Source of the DNA: JAJBWD01 sp041670885 | GTDB lineage: Bacteria; Bacillota; Clostridia; Clostridiales; Clostridiaceae | Direction of reading: 5' to 3' | Length of the DNA: 12,442 nucleotides | NCBI GenBank assembly: GCA_041670885.1 | Contig: JBAXYJ010000068.1 | Span: forward strand, 1 to 12,442 | In this document: piece by piece, positions 6,418 to 12,442 of the stretch | How positions within the stretch are numbered: the first letter of the stretch is position 1 | How the letters are laid out: each line of letters opens with the position of its first letter | Notes under the pieces: generated by a model | Told to the model about the DNA's origin: nothing | The model's database searches: none | What the model saw: only the letters and a program-made list of their open reading frames with translations | Position numbers and translations under genes: made by a program

Positions 6418-6475
6418 TATCATATAATAATAAATATTAAGAAATAAATTTTAAAATAAAGGAGGGCATTAAAAA

Positions 6476-6634
6476 ATGAAATCCGAAAAAGTAAATTCTG
6501 AAAAAATGAAATCTGAAAAAGTAAATTCTGAGAATGATGAAAAAATTTACACTGGTAAAGGTGATGAAGAGGTTTTAAATTGTGACGGAGAACCTTGCAA
6601 TTTTGTATGCAGAGATACAAAAATACAAAAATAA
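6476..6634 (+). CDS. Small Cys-containing protein with a 10-residue tandem repeat, unknown
   Basis: I do not recognise this 52-residue protein. The start has an excellent ribosome binding site, AAAGGAGGG (6458-6466), and a good promoter at 6390-6417. The N-terminus is two copies of a charged decapeptide, MKSEKVNSEK and MKSEKVNSEN, encoded by a 30-bp tandem repeat matching at 27 of 30 bases. The second half has three Cys (C36, C41, C45) in the pattern CDGEPCNFVC near an acidic stretch, which could bind a metal or form a disulfide. KIYTGKGDE (23-31) recalls the N-terminus of PduO-type cobalamin adenosyltransferases, but nothing else of that fold follows. There is no signal peptide or membrane segment. 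It sits between the flavodiiron and superoxide reductase genes, so a role in iron or oxygen stress is a reasonable guess, no more. Confidence 0.6.
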   Translation: MKSEKVNSEKMKSEKVNSENDEKIYTGKGDEEVLNCDGEPCNFVCRDTKIQK

Positions 6635-6784
6635 GAAAGTCAAGCAGTTATTGAACATATGTATTAAATATGGTTTTTTCAATAAATGAAACACAGAAGC
6701 TTAGATTTTTAGTATAAGTTCAGTAAAATGGGATATATGAGTTAGTGTAAAATAATTAAAATATAAAATTTTGGAGGTATTATT

Positions 6785-7159
6785 ATGACTCAGCTTAAAC
6801 AGGTCTATAAATGTGAAATTTGTGGCAATATAGTGGAGGTTGTACATGCAAGTGGCGGGACTTTAGTTTGTTGCGGACAGCCAATGACATTACAAGTTGA
6901 AAATACTGTAGATGCAGCAAAGGAAAAGCATGTTCCGGTTATTGAAAAGGTTGAAGGTGGAGTTCTTGTTAAAGTTGGCGCAATTGAACATCCAATGTTA
7001 GAAACACATTATATTGAATGGATAGAAGTTCAAACTGCAAATAAAATATACAGAAAATATCTAAACCCGGGAGATAAACCTGAAGCTTTATTTCATGTAG
7101 AGGAAGAAGTTTTATGTGCAAGAGAATATTGCAATCTGCACGGATTATGGAAATCATAA
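6785..7159 (+). CDS. dfx: Desulfoferrodoxin, two-iron superoxide reductase
   Basis: The 124-residue protein reduces superoxide to hydrogen peroxide without making O2. The N-terminal desulforedoxin domain has the centre I rubredoxin-like site C10, C13, C29, C30. The catalytic centre II has H49, H69, H75, C116 and H119, with E47-K48 just before H49. These positions agree with the numbering I recall for the Desulfarculus baarsii enzyme, so this is a complete 2Fe (class I) form. The ribosome binding site GGAGG (6773-6777) is well placed. The leader contains a 26-nt segment also found at 4921-4946. The peroxide product would be handled by the rubrerythrin encoded 69 nt downstream; electrons probably come from the rubredoxin at 10524. 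Confidence 0.96.
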   Translation: MTQLKQVYKCEICGNIVEVVHASGGTLVCCGQPMTLQVENTVDAAKEKHVPVIEKVEGGVLVKVGAIEHPMLETHYIEWIEVQTANKIYRKYLNPGDKPEALFHVEEEVLCAREYCNLHGLWKS

Positions 7160-7181
7160 AACATGTCATTTTGTATTAACA

Positions 7182-7210
7182 TTGACTAAATTTGAATAAA
7201 TGTATATAAA
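7182..7210 (+). promoter_or_regulatory. Possible sigma-A promoter before the rubrerythrin gene
   Basis: TTGACT (7182-7187) and TATAAA (7205-7210) are exactly 17 nt apart, a strong match. The -10 box ends only 18 nt before the TTG start, so a standard transcription start would cut into the ribosome binding site GGGAGG (7217-7222). Either the leader is very short or the match is fortuitous. Confidence 0.4.
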
Positions 7211-7228
7211 TTTTAGGGAGGGTAAAAA

Positions 7229-7819
7229 TTGAAAAGTTTAAAAGGAACAAAAACTGCTGAAAATCTTTTAAAATCATTTGCAGGAGAATCGCAAGCAAGA
7301 AATAGGTATACTTTTTATGCTTCGGCAGCTAAAAAGGAGGGCTATATACAGATACAAAACATATTTACTGAAACAGCAGGCAATGAAAAAGAACATGCAG
7401 AGAGGTTCTTTCGATTTTTAGCCGATAGTGATTTAAATGGCGAAGCGGTTGTGATTAATGATGCGGGTTATCCTATTTTTCTGGGAGATACCAAGTCAAA
7501 TCTATTAGCGGCAGCAGCCGGTGAGAATGAAGAATGGACAGCTTTATATCCTCATTTCGCAGATGTTGCACAAGAGGAAGGGTTTCCTGATGTTTCATAT
7601 GTATATAGAAAAATTTCTGAAGTTGAGAAAAGGCATGAGGCCAGATACAGGAAACTAATTAAAAACATTCAGGATGGTACTGTATTTACAAAAGATGAAA
7701 CAACTTTATGGAAGTGCAGTAATTGTGGGTTTATATTTGAGGGTAGATCCGCACCAGAGGTTTGCCCATCATGTGCTCATCCAAAGGCTTATTTTGAGAT
7801 ATTCTCAGAAAACTATTAA
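7229..7819 (+). CDS. rbr: Rubrerythrin, NAD(P)H/rubredoxin-linked peroxidase
   Basis: This 196-residue protein reduces hydrogen peroxide to water in the cytoplasm of anaerobes. The ferritin-like four-helix domain (about 1-148) shows the di-iron residues E20 (GESQARNRY), E53 and H56 (NEKEHAE), E99 and E102 (GENEEW), and the EVEKRHEARY helix (131-140). The C-terminal rubredoxin-like domain binds one iron through C163, C166, C179 and C182. The domain order is the classical one, not reverse rubrerythrin. The start is TTG, chosen because GGGAGG lies 6 nt upstream and the protein begins with the usual family sequence (MKSLKGTKTAENLLKSFAGE). It lies just after the superoxide reductase gene, whose peroxide product it can remove. 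Confidence 0.95.
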   Translation: MKSLKGTKTAENLLKSFAGESQARNRYTFYASAAKKEGYIQIQNIFTETAGNEKEHAERFFRFLADSDLNGEAVVINDAGYPIFLGDTKSNLLAAAAGENEEWTALYPHFADVAQEEGFPDVSYVYRKISEVEKRHEARYRKLIKNIQDGTVFTKDETTLWKCSNCGFIFEGRSAPEVCPSCAHPKAYFEIFSENY

Positions 7820-7848
7820 TAATGTGGAGAACCATTAACAATTTTTTA
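7820..7848 (+). terminator. Probable terminator after rubrerythrin
   Basis: TAATGTGG (7820-7827) pairs with CCATTA (7832-7837) with one bulged base around an AGAA loop. TTTTTT follows at 7842-7847. The stem is short, so this is a moderate call. Confidence 0.45.
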
Positions 7849-7906
7849 ATTGAAGTGAATGGGAATTATTAATTAGCTGTAACCTTTGGACTTTAGGTGG
7901 GCAAAA

Positions 7907-7922
7907 ATTATTAGATAATAAT
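7907..7922. promoter_or_regulatory. Perfect 7-2-7 palindrome upstream of the GPx-like gene (possible operator)
   Basis: ATTATTA, GA, TAATAAT form a perfect 16-nt dyad about 70 nt before the ATG at 7991. AT-rich dyads of this size resemble Fur/PerR-family operators in general form, though the two-base spacer differs from the one-base spacer of the Bacillus PerR box. The assignment to a regulator is a guess. Confidence 0.35.
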
Positions 7923-7990
7923 ATATATGAGGCAAGTTTAATTTAAAGAGTTTTGTATAGATAAATTTATATGAAACGGAGGGATAATAA

Positions 7991-8536
7991 ATGTCAATTT
8001 ATGATTTTAAAGCGATTACAATCGATGGTGATGAAATATCTCTTGAAAAGTATAAAGGAAAGGTGCTGGTTATAGTTAATACGGCCAGTAAGTGTGGATT
8101 TACTCCACAGTACGAAGGTTTGGAGAAGCTTTATGAACAGTACAAGGATAAGGGATTCGAAATATTAGGTTTTCCAAGCAATCAGTTCGCTGGGCAGGAG
8201 CCAGGTGAGAGCCAAGAAATAAAAAATTTCTGCACACTTAATTATGGAGTTAGCTTTCAATTGTTCAAGAAGAGTGATGTAAGAGGGGAAAATATTAATC
8301 CGCTTTTCAGATATTTAACAGAAAAAACAACTTTCAAAGGTTTTGATCTGAATCACCCCAATGGGAAAAAACTTAATGACTTAATTAAGGGAAAATTTCC
8401 TGAATTCATGGAAGGAAATTCAATAAAATGGAATTTCACAAAATTCCTTGTTGACAAAGAAGGCAATGTTGTCGAAAGATATGAACCCACAACTAGACCA
8501 GAGGATATGTCTTCCCACATTGAAAGATTGCTTTAA
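7991..8536 (+). CDS. Glutathione-peroxidase-family thiol peroxidase (Cys type)
   Basis: The 181-residue protein belongs to the GPx family, whose bacterial Cys forms mostly use thioredoxin-like donors rather than glutathione to reduce peroxides. The catalytic tetrad is present: C35 in NTASKCGFTPQ, Q69 in NQFAGQEPG, W147 and N148 in KWNFTKFL. A second Cys, C81 (NFCTLNYGVSF), is a candidate resolving residue. The start has GGAGGG (7978-7983) 7 nt upstream. It precedes the flavoprotein/glutaredoxin pair by about 100 nt, which may supply its reductant; this link is inferred from position. There is no signal peptide, so it is cytoplasmic. Confidence 0.93.
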   Translation: MSIYDFKAITIDGDEISLEKYKGKVLVIVNTASKCGFTPQYEGLEKLYEQYKDKGFEILGFPSNQFAGQEPGESQEIKNFCTLNYGVSFQLFKKSDVRGENINPLFRYLTEKTTFKGFDLNHPNGKKLNDLIKGKFPEFMEGNSIKWNFTKFLVDKEGNVVERYEPTTRPEDMSSHIERLL

Positions 8537-8641
8537 GAAGATTTTATCTATAAGCTTCAAAGGAAGAAATGAAAAATCCCTCTAAAGCTAAGAACTCTAT
8601 ATATAGTGTGAATAATAAATTCCCGTAGAGGATGTGATGGC

Positions 8642-9571
8642 ATGCAGAAGATGGAAAAAAGACTTGATCTTATAATTATAGGGGCTGGGATGGCAGGGCT
8701 GACAGCAGCTATTTATGCTTCAAGAGCAAAGATTAGTACTTTAGTTCTTGAAGATGAACTGATTGGAGGTCAGGTCAGAGAAGCCTATAGTATTGAGAAC
8801 TATCCGGGGTTTATAAATATAAGCGGTGAAGAGCTTACTGAAAGACTTCAGAAGCAGGCAAGAGAAACGGGTGCTGAAATAGATGAATTTGATAAGATAA
8901 AAACAGTGATACTTACAGATAAAGAAAAGATAATTGAAACTGATTCCTTTATTTATAAACCAAGTGCAGTAATATTAGCTACAGGTTCCCGAAGGATTAA
9001 ACTTCCTGTACCGGAAGAAAGAAAATTTCATGGAAGAGGAATTCACTATTGTGAAACGTGTGACGGAAGTCTATATTTAGGAAAGCATTTGGTTGTGATA
9101 GGAGGGGGTAACTCCGCAGTAGGATCTATAAAATTTCTATCTAAGTACGCTGAAAAGATTACGCTTATTCACAAAGGTGATAAGCTTAAAGCTGATAAAA
9201 AAAACCAGGATGAAGTATTAAAAAATCCAAAGGTAACAGTCATCTTAAACTCTGTTGTTATCCATGCTAATGGTGATAGTAAACTGGAATTTCTAACAAT
9301 TGAAAATATCATGACCAAGGAAATAACTGAGCTAAAAGCTGACGGAGTGTTCTCTTATATTGGGTTTGCACCAAGAACAGAACTTTACAGGGATTACATC
9401 AAACTAAACGGAAATGGCAACATTGAAGCCGGTGAAAATTGTGAAACAAACATAAAGGGTGTCTTTGCTGCTGGTGATGTAAGGACAAAAAGGTACCATC
9501 AGCTGACTACAGCTTCCAGCGATGGTACTGTTGCAGCATTGATGGCAGAAGAGTATATTTTAAGTAAATAG
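8642..9571 (+). CDS. Thioredoxin-reductase-like flavoprotein (Cp34-like), atypical cofactor site
   Basis: This 309-residue protein has the thioredoxin reductase layout: FAD-binding GAGMAG (14-19), redox-active CETC (C137, C140) inside the second nucleotide domain, and the FAD-contacting GVFAAGDVR (273-281). The pyridine-nucleotide domain has GGGNSAV (154-160), but HKGDKLKAD replaces the HRRxxxR pattern that binds the NADPH 2'-phosphate. NADPH is therefore unlikely as donor. The glutaredoxin-like gene starts 11 nt downstream, so they form an operon. The pair matches the Clostridium pasteurianum Cp34/Cp9 system, an NADH-dependent flavoprotein plus glutaredoxin homologue that I recall as reducing AhpC and as encoded near a rubredoxin gene. 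A ferredoxin-linked FFTR is the main alternative. A second ATG at 8651 is possible, but GAGG at 8628-8631 favours 8642. Confidence 0.88.
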   Translation: MQKMEKRLDLIIIGAGMAGLTAAIYASRAKISTLVLEDELIGGQVREAYSIENYPGFINISGEELTERLQKQARETGAEIDEFDKIKTVILTDKEKIIETDSFIYKPSAVILATGSRRIKLPVPEERKFHGRGIHYCETCDGSLYLGKHLVVIGGGNSAVGSIKFLSKYAEKITLIHKGDKLKADKKNQDEVLKNPKVTVILNSVVIHANGDSKLEFLTIENIMTKEITELKADGVFSYIGFAPRTELYRDYIKLNGNGNIEAGENCETNIKGVFAAGDVRTKRYHQLTTASSDGTVAALMAEEYILSK

Positions 9572-9582
9572 ATTAGAAGGAG

Positions 9583-9825
9583 ATGATATCCATTATAAAG
9601 GTATATACACTACCGGATTGCCCATGGTGTAAAAAGGCAAAGGCGTATCTGCAATCCAAGGGTATAGATTACATTGATGTGAATGTGGAAGAAGATATGG
9701 AGGCAAGACGTGAATTTTTAGCTTTATCGAAGCAGCAGAGCCTTCCAGTCTTAAATATAAACGGTAACATTGTAATAGGTTATGATAAAGAGCAAATTGA
9801 TAAATACATTAATGCAGCAATATAA
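9583..9825 (+). CDS. Glutaredoxin-like redox protein (Cp9-like), start uncertain
   Basis: This small thioredoxin-fold protein has the dithiol motif CPWC (C13, C16 counted from 9583) and the cis-proline strand SLPVLNINGN. It probably accepts electrons from the adjacent flavoprotein and passes them to a peroxidase. The start is in doubt. The ATG at 9583 directly touches the Shine-Dalgarno AAGGAG (9577-9582) with zero spacing, too close for normal initiation. The ATT at 9592 is 9 nt downstream of it and would give a product starting MIKVYTLPDC, like typical family members, with 77 instead of 80 residues. A rare ATT start, as in infC, is therefore possible. The longer frame is reported here. Confidence 0.88.
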   Translation: MISIIKVYTLPDCPWCKKAKAYLQSKGIDYIDVNVEEDMEARREFLALSKQQSLPVLNINGNIVIGYDKEQIDKYINAAI

Positions 9826-9970
9826 GGCAAGTTTAAGAACACTTATACAATTTTTACCAAAACATCATATAGTATTTACAAAGATATACAGTATATTAAA
9901 TGTATAATTTGTGTAAAATAGTTTTAATATTTCAAAAGATTATAAAATACATCTGAAGGGTGGATTTAAT

Positions 9971-10495
9971 ATGATTAGCGAGAAAATGCAAGAATTTTTA
10001 AACCAGCAAATACAAAAGGAGTTTTATTCAGCATACTTGTATCTGTCAATGGAGGCATATTTAGAAGAACAAAATCTTAAAGGCTTTGCTCAATTCTTTA
10101 GGGTGCAGATTCAAGAGGAACGTGACCATGCTATGATGTTCTTTAAATATATATCACACGTTCAAGGCAATGTGAAATTGCTGCAAATAGATCAACCAAA
10201 AACAGTATTTACTTCACCATTAGATGTTTTCAAGGCAGCATATAACCATGAGCTGATTGTTACAAAGTCCATTTACTCTATAGTTGATCTTTCCTTAGAA
10301 GAAAAAGATCACAAGACTAACGCATTCCTGCAGTGGTTTGTAAATGAACAGGCTGAGGAAGAGGCCAACATGGATGACAACATTAAAAAGCTCCAACTTA
10401 TTGGCGGTGATAGCAGAGGTATATTAATGATGGATGCAGAGTTAATGACAAGAATATACACTCCTTCCATCAACCCGGCACTTGGAGCAGTGTAA
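9971..10495 (+). CDS. ftnA: Non-haem ferritin (FtnA-type)
   Basis: The 174-residue four-helix-bundle protein should form a 24-subunit shell that oxidises and stores iron. The ferroxidase residues are E17, E50, H53, E94, Q127 and E130, at the same positions as I recall for E. coli FtnA. No haem-binding Met as in bacterioferritin is evident at the usual context, and the sequence is too long for a Dps protein. The start has GAAGGGTGG upstream. The rubredoxin gene follows after 28 nt, so both are likely on one transcript, which ends at the terminator at 10716-10757. In the island it would limit free Fe(II) and so reduce hydroxyl-radical formation; it may also receive iron from damaged iron enzymes. 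Confidence 0.95.
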   Translation: MISEKMQEFLNQQIQKEFYSAYLYLSMEAYLEEQNLKGFAQFFRVQIQEERDHAMMFFKYISHVQGNVKLLQIDQPKTVFTSPLDVFKAAYNHELIVTKSIYSIVDLSLEEKDHKTNAFLQWFVNEQAEEEANMDDNIKKLQLIGGDSRGILMMDAELMTRIYTPSINPALGAV

Positions 10496-10523
10496 ATTTT
10501 AAAAAATAAAAGGAGGTTTTTTT

Positions 10524-10682
10524 ATGGATAAATATGTTTGTAAAGTATGTGCATATGTATATGACCCAGCCGTTGGAGATGAAGATGGTGGAATCGCTGC
10601 AGGCACAAGATTTGAAGATATTCCAGATTCTTGGGTTTGCCCCATATGTGGAGTTTCGAAGTCTGAGTTTGAAAAAATCTAA
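10524..10682 (+). CDS. rd: Rubredoxin
   Basis: This 52-residue single-iron electron carrier has the full motif set: CKVCAYVYDP near the N-terminus and WVCPICGVSKSEFE near the C-terminus. The four Cys (6, 9, 39, 42) bind one iron. DEDGGIAAGT in between is the usual acidic rubredoxin stretch. The ribosome binding site AAAGGAGGT sits 6-7 nt before the ATG. It lies 28 nt after the ferritin gene and is the plausible electron donor for the flavodiiron protein, superoxide reductase and rubrerythrin of the same cluster. No NADH:rubredoxin oxidoreductase gene is in the window, so its own reductant is unknown. Confidence 0.97.
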   Translation: MDKYVCKVCAYVYDPAVGDEDGGIAAGTRFEDIPDSWVCPICGVSKSEFEKI

Positions 10683-10715
10683 TTTAAATTTTAAAAACAT
10701 AAGTTAACATTAAAA

Positions 10716-10757
10716 GCATGAATCTGTTTGGTATTTAATACTGATTCATGCCTTTTT
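10716..10757 (+). terminator. Rho-independent terminator after rubredoxin
   Basis: GCATGAATC (10716-10724) pairs perfectly with GATTCATGC (10743-10751), with a smaller hairpin (GTATTTAATAC) nested in the loop. A run of five T follows at 10753-10757. It closes the oxidative-stress island. Confidence 0.85.
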
Positions 10758-10838
10758 AATACTATATATTAACAATAAGTTAATAATTAAGTTATTCTTG
10801 CTGTAGTATAATTTATATAAACAGAGGAGGTGCTCATT

Positions 10839-11150
10839 ATGGATGAATTGAAAAATATATTATTGGCTGGAATAGGATCAGCAGCTTATACATATGAAAA
10901 AGCTTCTAAAGCAATAGATAGTATGGTTGAAAAAGGGAAATTGACAGTGAATGAAGGAAAAGAGTTATCCCAGGAATTAAAAAGGACAATAACCAAGAAG
11001 GATGAAAAAGAAGATAAGAAAGCCAGTTCCACCGTGACCTTAGAAGATTTGAAAGAATTATTTCAGGAAATGAACTTTGTTACAAAAGATGATTTAAAGG
11101 ATATTATTAATAGATTGGAAAATTTAGAAAATAATAAATCAGATAAATAA
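10839..11150 (+). CDS. Phasin-like small helical protein
   Basis: The 103-residue protein has an N-terminal helix rich in Ala and Gly (LLAGIGSAAYTYEKASKAID) followed by VEKGKLTVNEGKELSQEL. This is the pattern of the phasin/PhaI-type family often found in Clostridia. A charged Lys/Glu linker (about 56-66) leads to a C-terminal coiled-coil segment. The ATG at 10839 is preferred to the in-frame GTG at 10830 because GAGGAGG (10824-10830) lies 8 nt before it and would overlap the GTG. A possible -10 box TATAAT is at 10807-10812. There are no polyhydroxyalkanoate synthesis genes nearby, so granule binding should not be assumed. The next gene is an ABC1/UbiB kinase, a pairing I recall from other Clostridia, suggesting a shared membrane- or lipid-related job. 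Confidence 0.7.
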   Translation: MDELKNILLAGIGSAAYTYEKASKAIDSMVEKGKLTVNEGKELSQELKRTITKKDEKEDKKASSTVTLEDLKELFQEMNFVTKDDLKDIINRLENLENNKSDK

Positions 11151-11176
11151 GCCCAGGTTTAACTTGGGCTTATTTT
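11145..11176 (+). terminator. Terminator hairpin overlapping the phasin-like stop codon
   Basis: AAATAAGCCCAGG (11145-11157) pairs with CTTGGGCTTATTT (11163-11175), 13 bp including one G-U, followed by a short T-run. The TAA stop lies in the left arm, so ribosomes finishing the gene would open the stem. The kinase gene starts 22 nt further on, so this hairpin may set the ratio between the two genes. Confidence 0.7.
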
Positions 11177-11197
11177 AAAGTTGAAGGTGGTGAAAAA

Positions 11198-12442
11198 ATG
11201 TCTGAGGCCAGAAAAAGATTCAGAGAAATAGTCAGAGTCCTTGCTCATTATGGTTTTGGTTATATGGTTGATTCGAAAATATCAAGGATCGATGATAGTG
11301 CAGCAAACCTTAGAAAAGCCTTTGAGGAGCTGGGCACAACCTTTATTAAAATAGGCCAGATTCTAAGCACCAGGCCGGATATCATGCCTTCATCTTATAT
11401 AGAAGAATTATCTAAGCTGCAGGATAATGTATATGAGGAAAAGTATGATGATATGATAAATGTGTTTTATCAGGAATTTCATTTAAGCTTATCTGAATGC
11501 TTTTCACATTTTGAAAAAAAACCTGTAGCATCAGGCTCAGTTGCTCAGGTTTATAGAGCTCGTCTTAAAACAGGAGAAGATGTAATTGTAAAAATACAAA
11601 GACCTGGCATAAAAGAAAATATAGCTATGGATCTATCAATACTTTCTAAGATATTTTCACTTACAAAGGTTAAATTTACTGACGCATTAATAAATCCTAA
11701 GGAAGCCCTTGATGAAATAAAAGCTTCTGCAGAGCTGGAGCTGGATTTCAAAAATGAAGCTGAAAACATTAAAAAGTTTTACAATTTCAACAAGGATGTT
11801 GCCTTTATTGGGTGCCCCCTGGTATATGAAGAGTTATCATCCTGCAGGGTACTGACTATGGAGGTAATAGAAGGAATAAAAGTTGATGATTTGCTGAAAT
11901 TGAAAAAAGAAAACTATGATCTTGATGATTTGGGAAGAAAATTAGCTCTTGGCTATTTTAAACAAATATTTGAGGATGGCTTTTTCCATGGAGATCCACA
12001 TCCGGGCAATTTATTTGTAAATGGCGGTAAGATCTATTATATTGATTTTGGAATTATGGGAACTCTTACTCCTTCATTTAAAGAAGCATTAAACGATATA
12101 ATTATGGCAGTTGCTTATCAAAACGTTAATAAACTTATATCAGTTTTAATGAGTATTGGTATAAAAAAAGGATATGTAGACAGAAATATATTATATGAAG
12201 ACATAGATTATCTTTTTGCCAGCTACCTAAGCACATCTCTTCAGAATATTAAGGTATCATCTCTGCTTCAGGAAATATTTGATGCTGCAAAGAGAAATAA
12301 TATAAGACTTCCAAAGGATTTTACAATTCTTATAAGGGGACTTGTCATAATTGAAGGGGTAGTAGTAAAGATAGCACCTGATATAAAGATTCTGGATATA
12401 GCTGTGCCTTTTGTTAAAGGGACTAATAAATTTGGTATACTG
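11198..12442 (+). CDS. ABC1/UbiB (AarF)-family atypical protein kinase, 3' truncated
   Basis: The frame runs from the ATG at 11198, with AAGGTGG 7 nt upstream, to the window edge without a stop: 415 residues seen of roughly 530-560 expected. ABC1K signatures are KIGQ (51-54, in FIKIGQILSTRPD), the Ala-rich loop ASGSVAQVYRA (111-121), the ATP-site Lys K132, HGDPHPGN (264-271) with catalytic D266, and the metal-binding DFG (283-285). In bacteria with quinones the family (UbiB) supports ubiquinone synthesis. Many Clostridia lack quinones yet keep it, so the substrate is probably another lipid or isoprenoid. The C-terminal transmembrane pair usual for the family would lie beyond the window. Confidence 0.93.
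   Translation, partial: MSEARKRFREIVRVLAHYGFGYMVDSKISRIDDSAANLRKAFEELGTTFIKIGQILSTRPDIMPSSYIEELSKLQDNVYEEKYDDMINVFYQEFHLSLSECFSHFEKKPVASGSVAQVYRARLKTGEDVIVKIQRPGIKENIAMDLSILSKIFSLTKVKFTDALINPKEALDEIKASAELELDFKNEAENIKKFYNFNKDVAFIGCPLVYEELSSCRVLTMEVIEGIKVDDLLKLKKENYDLDDLGRKLALGYFKQIFEDGFFHGDPHPGNLFVNGGKIYYIDFGIMGTLTPSFKEALNDIIMAVAYQNVNKLISVLMSIGIKKGYVDRNILYEDIDYLFASYLSTSLQNIKVSSLLQEIFDAAKRNNIRLPKDFTILIRGLVIIEGVVVKIAPDIKILDIAVPFVKGTNKFGIL

Noticed and set aside
8600..8616. CTATATATAG palindrome before the flavoprotein gene
   Set aside because: Short alternating AT palindromes are expected by chance in this base composition.
10470..10700. Minus-strand frame of 76 codons over the rubredoxin gene
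   Set aside because: The + strand encodes a complete rubredoxin with a strong ribosome binding site.
11551..11769. Minus-strand Ser-rich frame of 72 codons
   Set aside because: It is antisense to the conserved ABC1 kinase core.

Overview
The window reads as chromosomal DNA of a low-GC, anaerobic, Clostridia-like Firmicute. This rests on the AT-rich sequence, strong AGGAGG-type ribosome binding sites, an Ech-type [NiFe] hydrogenase, and a dense set of non-haem iron enzymes for oxygen and peroxide defence. No rRNA gene allows a finer placement. All intact genes lie on the + strand.

Layout: (1) 1-2117 is the end of an energy-converting hydrogenase operon: echE (5' truncated by the window), echF, and the nickel-insertion genes hypA and hypB, closed by a terminator. 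(2) 2120-3366 is an apparently intact RAYT-type (Y1, IS200-like) transposase unit bounded by 12-bp inverted ends. Its left end is also present, diverged, as the last codons, stop and terminator of hypB. The transposase start codon lies in the arm of a 21-bp inverted repeat. (3) 3418-4143 encodes a soluble protein with FG-GAP/VCBS-like Ca-binding loops, function unknown. (4) 4144-5070 is decayed DNA. It holds a relic of an IS21-family istA on the - strand with four in-frame stops, abutting the C-terminal stub of a 2-oxoacid:ferredoxin oxidoreductase beta subunit. (5) 5071-10757 is an oxidative-stress island: flavodiiron protein, an unrecognised 52-residue Cys protein, superoxide reductase (desulfoferrodoxin), rubrerythrin, glutathione-peroxidase-like protein, a thioredoxin-reductase-like flavoprotein paired with a glutaredoxin-like protein, ferritin and rubredoxin. 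(6) 10839-12442 encodes a small phasin-like helical protein followed by an ABC1/UbiB-family kinase that runs off the window.

How the parts fit: the island covers most steps of anaerobe oxygen handling. The flavodiiron protein reduces O2, superoxide reductase turns superoxide into peroxide, and rubrerythrin and the GPx-like protein remove peroxides. Ferritin stores Fe(II) and so limits Fenton chemistry. Rubredoxin and the flavoprotein/glutaredoxin pair are the likely electron carriers. The flavoprotein lacks the usual NADPH-binding HRRxxxR signature, and the pair resembles the Cp34/Cp9 system known from Clostridium pasteurianum.

The least explained items are the small Cys protein with a 10-residue tandem repeat, the architecture of the RAYT element, and the possible ATT start of the glutaredoxin-like gene.
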